DNA from: Leptoclinus maculatus
Lineage: Eukaryota; Chordata; Actinopteri; Perciformes; Stichaeidae
Direction of reading: 5' to 3'
DNA length: 64,000 nucleotides
Assembly: GCA_032191485.1 (NCBI GenBank)
Contig: JAVDOI010000073.1
Location: 551,909-615,908 of the forward strand
In this document: positions 60,845 through 64,000 of the stretch, piece by piece
Numbering within the stretch: the first letter of the stretch is position 1
How the letters are laid out: each line of letters starts with the position of its first letter
Notes under the pieces: model-generated
The model's database searches: none
What the model was told of the DNA's origin: nothing
Seen by the model: the letters and a program-made list of their open reading frames with translations, nothing else
Position numbers and translations under genes: made by a program

Positions 60845-61010
60845 CTCAAGTACTGAAGTACAGTACTCGAGGTACTTCTAGTTTACTTGAGTATTTACAT
60901 TTTATGTAACTTTATACTTCTACATCTGAGTGAAATATTGTACTTTAAACTTCACTACATTTATTTCACATGATTAGTTCTTACAGATCCCTCGTGAACT
61001 AATAAACTCT
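60845..61010. mobile_element. Dispersed fish repeat fragment (AGTACTCGAGGTACTTCTAG)
   Basis: CTTGAGTATTTACATTTTAT then GTAACTTTATACTTCTAC is a stretch I recall as very common in teleost genomes (a non-autonomous DNA repeat). Similar motifs occur at 17036-17215 and 19735-19790. The rest of 61011-61560 is AT-rich with no recognised feature. Confidence 0.5.
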
Positions 61011-61599
61011 GATGTATTAATACGTAGTATGAAGTCTAATTATTCAGTAAATGAGCTGATGAACACATTCTATAAATATAAAGTCCTACTCACAGAGCAC
61101 ACATAATATATATTTATTTATGTATTTATACATCATGTATTCCTTGTTCTTCTAGAGATTCGTGTGAACCTGAACCTTCAGTTTGATCCGAGGAGTCGCT
61201 GCTTTGTGTCACATGTTGTTCAGATGAGTGTTATTATATATATATAAATATATTTACATATAATTAAATCCTCTTCTGTTTCACTAACCCTTAACACTGA
61301 TGTAACTTTGTGGTTTTCTTTCGACTCTTCACACAGAAACTTTTCAACATTCTGATAAATTTCACAACTTCACAAATTTAGAAATCTGTTGAAACTCTAA
61401 AAGGTCACGTGACTGAGTAATCATGAATTATTCATATTATATATATTATTATATTATATTACATATTATACGTTTAAAATAAATATAATATGATCAGGAT
61501 CTGATTTTATATTTAAAACACTTTATTTACTTTAACGTCATCTCCTCGTGTCCATGTCCGTGCACGCGCCGGACTCCAGGCTCGCTCCCGACAAGGTCT

Positions 61600-61864
61600 C
61601 GCCATGAGCTCTGATTGGCCGAGAGGATTCCACCCAGGTTCGGTACGCATGCGCAGTAGCGGAGGGAGGGGGAGCGTGTTTGTAAAGTTTTGGAGTTTAG
61701 TTTAGAGTCCGACTGAAGAAAAGATTAGAACAGTTTACGTGCTAGAGGACTCCTCAACGGACAGACAGACAGACAGACAGACAGACAGAGAAACCCTGAC
61801 ATCCAGGCAGAGACAGCGGGAGGTCGCAGTGCTCCACGCCGGCCCGAGGAGCCTCATCGCCGGA
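61600..61864 (+). promoter_or_regulatory. MOGAT-family gene promoter and 5' UTR
   Basis: GC-rich stretch with the inverted CCAAT box GATTGGCC (61613) and CGCATGCGCA at 61646-61655, an NRF1-type palindrome. The presumed leader carries (ACAG)7 at about 61761-61787. No TATA box is close. Confidence 0.55.
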
Positions 61865-63067
61865 ATGAAGGTGGAGTTCGCCCCGCTGAACGTCCCGGTG
61901 CGGAGGAGGCTGCAGACCGCTGCGACGCTGCAGTGGGTCTTCTCCTTCCTGGCTCTAGGTAACGTGAACCTGTCTGTCTGACCGCCCGTCTGTCGCTCAA
62001 TAACACTATTATTAGCGTAATGATTCCACTCTGCTAAAAGTGTTAAAGCTGCATTCTCTCTAGTGTCCACCAGGGGGCGACTCCTCTGGTTCTATAGAAG
62101 TCTATGAGAAAATGACTCTACTTCTCTCTTGATTTATTACCTCAGTAAACATTGTAAACATGAGTTTATGGTCTCAATCTCTAGTTTCAAGTCTTCTTCA
62201 ATACAGCATGATGTTCATTTAGTACATTATGGTCCATTTAGAGTCAAACAGACCATAAAGCAGGGGATGCTTTAGGGCGGGGCTACACAGTGATTGACAG
62301 GTCTCTAATAGACCATAAAGAAGGGTATGCTTTAGGGGCGGGGCTACACGGTGATTGACAGCTCTCTAATAGACCATAAAGAAGGCTATTATTTAGGGGC
62401 GGGGCTACACGGTAATTGACAGGTCTCTAATAGACCATAAAGCAGGGTATGCTTTAGTGCGGGGCTACACTCCTCCTCATTCCAGATATGGTCACTTCCT
62501 GTTTACTGGTTGCAAAAAAAAACAAGATGGCGACGTCCTCTTCTTACTCCTCCATGTGGTTCTTCCTCGTCACATGAGATTATAAAGTTTAGCTCGTCTT
62601 CATCCTGTATTCTGACATTTAGGGTAAACTCAGTCAAACAGCTGGTAGAAGGATTCAGTGTGACTACTTCCTGTTTTCAAAATAAGGTTTAGACTAAAAT
62701 GTATATGATCACTAGGCTGTCTGTCTCTCAGCTCAGTGCTGTCTGTCTGACCGCCTGTCTGTCTCTCAGCTCAGTGCTGTCTGTCTGACCACCTGTCTGT
62801 CTCTCAGCTCAGTGCTGTCTGTCTGACCGCCTGTCTGTCTCTCAGCTCAGTGCTGTCTGTCTGACCGCCTGTCTGTCTCTCAGCTCAGTGCTGTCTAGCT
62901 GCCTTCGTGCTCTTGGCTCTCTCTGATTGGTGGATCGTGGCCCTGCTGTATGCTGGTTGGCTGTGGCTGGACTGGGACACGCCCACCTGTGGAGGTCGGA
63001 GGTCACAGTGGGTCAGAAGCTGGGGCATCTGGGAGTTCTTCAGGGACTACTTCCCTCTGACAGTGAG

Positions 63068-63098
<31 letters not shown>

Positions 63099-63199
63099 TT
63101 ATTATTGATTATTATTAATTATTATTTTTTGTCTCCAGCTTGTTAAAACTGTCGATTTGGATCCAAAGAAAAACTACATCTTTGGATTTCATCCACATG
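61865..63199 (+). CDS. MOGAT/DGAT2-family acyltransferase, N-terminal exons (gene runs off the right edge)
   Basis: The family esterifies mono- or diacylglycerol with fatty acyl-CoA at the endoplasmic reticulum. Coding exons read are 61865-61958, 62884-63062 and 63139-63199, with consistent phases. The start MKVEFAPLNVPVRRRLQT is MOGAT2-like. Exon 2 encodes a hydrophobic hairpin (LAAFVLLALSDWWIVALLYA) and then WDTPTCGGRRSQWVRSWGIW, closer to MOGAT3. Exon 3 ends in FGFHPHG, whose HPHG is the catalytic motif of the family. The next exon should start GTGTGCTG(GTAGCTG), giving G-V-L after HPHG, but that acceptor is repeated 15 times up to the window end, so the true exon 4 cannot be chosen. MOGAT2 versus MOGAT3 is not resolvable from this fragment. 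Confidence 0.88.
62040..62480. repeat. Dispersed fish repeat with CTCF-type motif and internal 62-bp tandem units
   Basis: GCATTCTCTCTAGTGTCCAC then CAGGGGGCGACTCC and the following GACCATAAAGCAGGGTATGC are sequences I recall as a common fish repeat. Its last part, AGACCATAAAG to GATTGACAGGTCTCTAAT, is tandemly present four times (62251-62470). It lies in intron 1 of the MOGAT-family gene. Confidence 0.6.
62067..62080 (+). promoter_or_regulatory. CTCF consensus-like site
   Basis: CCACCAGGGGGCGA matches the CTCF core. It lies within a dispersed repeat in intron 1 of the MOGAT-family gene. Confidence 0.45.
62700..62883. repeat. 38-bp repeat of the MOGAT-family exon 2 acceptor
   Basis: Unit CTGTCTGTCTGACCGCCTGT plus CTGTCTCTCAGCTCAGTG, about 4.5 copies. 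Each copy holds a full pyrimidine tract, CTCTCAG and the first 8-12 exon bases (CTCAGTGCTGTCT). Only the last copy continues into exon 2 at 62884. Confidence 0.9.
63065..63120. repeat. (TA)n and ATTATT tract in MOGAT-family intron 2
   Basis: (TA)15 follows the exon 2 donor GTGAGTAT directly, then ATT-rich DNA leads to the exon 3 acceptor. The intron is only 76 bp. Confidence 0.9.
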
Positions 63200-63226
63200 G
63201 TGAGAACCTGTCTGTCTGTGTGTCTG

Positions 63227-64000
63227 TCTGTGTCTCTCAGGTGTGCTGGTAGCTGTGTTGACCTGTCTCACTCTACCTGTCTGTCTCTCAGGTGTGCTGG
63301 TAGCTGTGTTGACCTGTCTCACTCTACCTGTCTGTCTCTCAGGTGTGCTGGTAGCTGTGTTGACCTGTCTCACTCTACCTGTCTGTCTCTCAGGTGTGCT
63401 GGTAGCTGTGTTGACCTGTCTCACTCTACCTGTCTGTCTCTCAGGTGTGCTGGTAGCTGTGTTGACCTGTCTCACTCTACCTGTCTGTCTCTCAGGTGTG
63501 CTGGTAGCTGTGTTGACCTGTCTCACTCTACCTGTCTGTCTCTCAGGTGTGCTGGTAGCTGTGTTGACCTGTCTCACTCTACCTGTCTGTCTCTCAGGTG
63601 TGCTGGTAGCTGTGTTGACCTGTCTCACTCTACCTGTCTGTCTCTCAGGTGTGCTGGTAGCTGTGTTGACCTGTCTCACTCTACCTGTCTGTCTCTCAGG
63701 TGTGCTGGTAGCTGTGTTGACCTGTCTCACTCTACCTGTCTGTCTCTCAGGTGTGCTGGTAGCTGTGTTGACCTGTCTCACTCTACCTGTCTGTCTCTCA
63801 GGTGTGCTGGTAGCTGTGTTGACCTGTCTCACTCTACCTGTCTGTCTCTCAGGTGTGCTGGTAGCTGTGTTGACCTGTCTCACTCTACCTGTCTGTCTCT
63901 CAGGTGTGCTGGTAGCTGTGTTGACCTGTCTCACTCTACCTGTCTGTCTCTCAGGTGTGCTGCTAGCTGTGTTGACCTGTCTCACTCTACCTGTCTGTCT
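63227..64000. repeat. 51-bp repeat of the MOGAT-family exon 4 acceptor
   Basis: Unit GTGTGCTGGTAGCTGTGTTG plus ACCTGTCTCACTCTACCTGT plus CTGTCTCTCAG, about 15 near-identical copies to the window edge. Each carries a complete acceptor and exon-like bases encoding G-V-L-V-A-V after HPH. As 51 is divisible by 3, the sense frame stays open through the array. One late copy has GCTGCTAGCTG. Confidence 0.93.

Overview
This is a ray-finned fish (teleost) genomic window. The evidence is multi-exon genes with GT-AG introns whose ancestral size was about 75-110 bp, several fish-type DNA transposons, an L2-like LINE ending in (GATTCT)n, and vertebrate protein families. I see no bacterial features, no CRISPR array, and no rRNA or tRNA gene.

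Five genes could be assembled exon by exon with continuous reading frame. From left to right they are: CTC1 (minus, 22 exons, start codon 27603, 3' end beyond the left edge); an HMGB-type two-box chromatin protein (plus, 30830-32813, 209 aa); atp1b2, the Na,K-ATPase beta-2 subunit (minus, 52349-34912, 288 aa); an unrecognised teleost zinc-finger protein with a glutamine-rich coding minisatellite (plus, 56951-60618, 922 aa); and a MOGAT/DGAT2-family acyltransferase (plus, from 61865, running off the right edge). CTC1/HMGB and atp1b2/zinc-finger are divergent pairs. HMGB/atp1b2 converge. The genes have unrelated jobs (telomere replication, chromatin architecture, ion transport, unknown, lipid synthesis), so they do not form a functional cluster.

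The striking feature is the non-coding DNA. More than twenty tandem-repeat arrays cover roughly 30 kb, about half the window by my sum of their spans. Almost all lie inside introns, and many start or end exactly on a splice junction, so the donor or acceptor is itself part of the repeated unit. The largest are 11.3 kb of a 69-bp unit in atp1b2 intron 6, with higher-order duplications, and 5.4 kb of a 51-bp unit in CTC1 intron 19, open in one frame on each strand. Several units carry exact transcription-factor-like motifs (CACGTG, TGACTCA, TGACGTGA).

Transposons are layered on top. Two head-to-head Harbinger-like copies flank CTC1 exon 22. A 1.5-kb hAT-like element with an 8-bp target duplication fills CTC1 intron 12. 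A foldback element is nested in an older repeat, whose empty site is present elsewhere in the window. A decayed Harbinger transposase gene sits inside a minisatellite, and a truncated LINE sits inside another.

Exon borders come from reading frame, GT/AG and family similarity recalled from knowledge. No alignment or transcript data were available. Arrays this long may also be mis-sized in the assembly.
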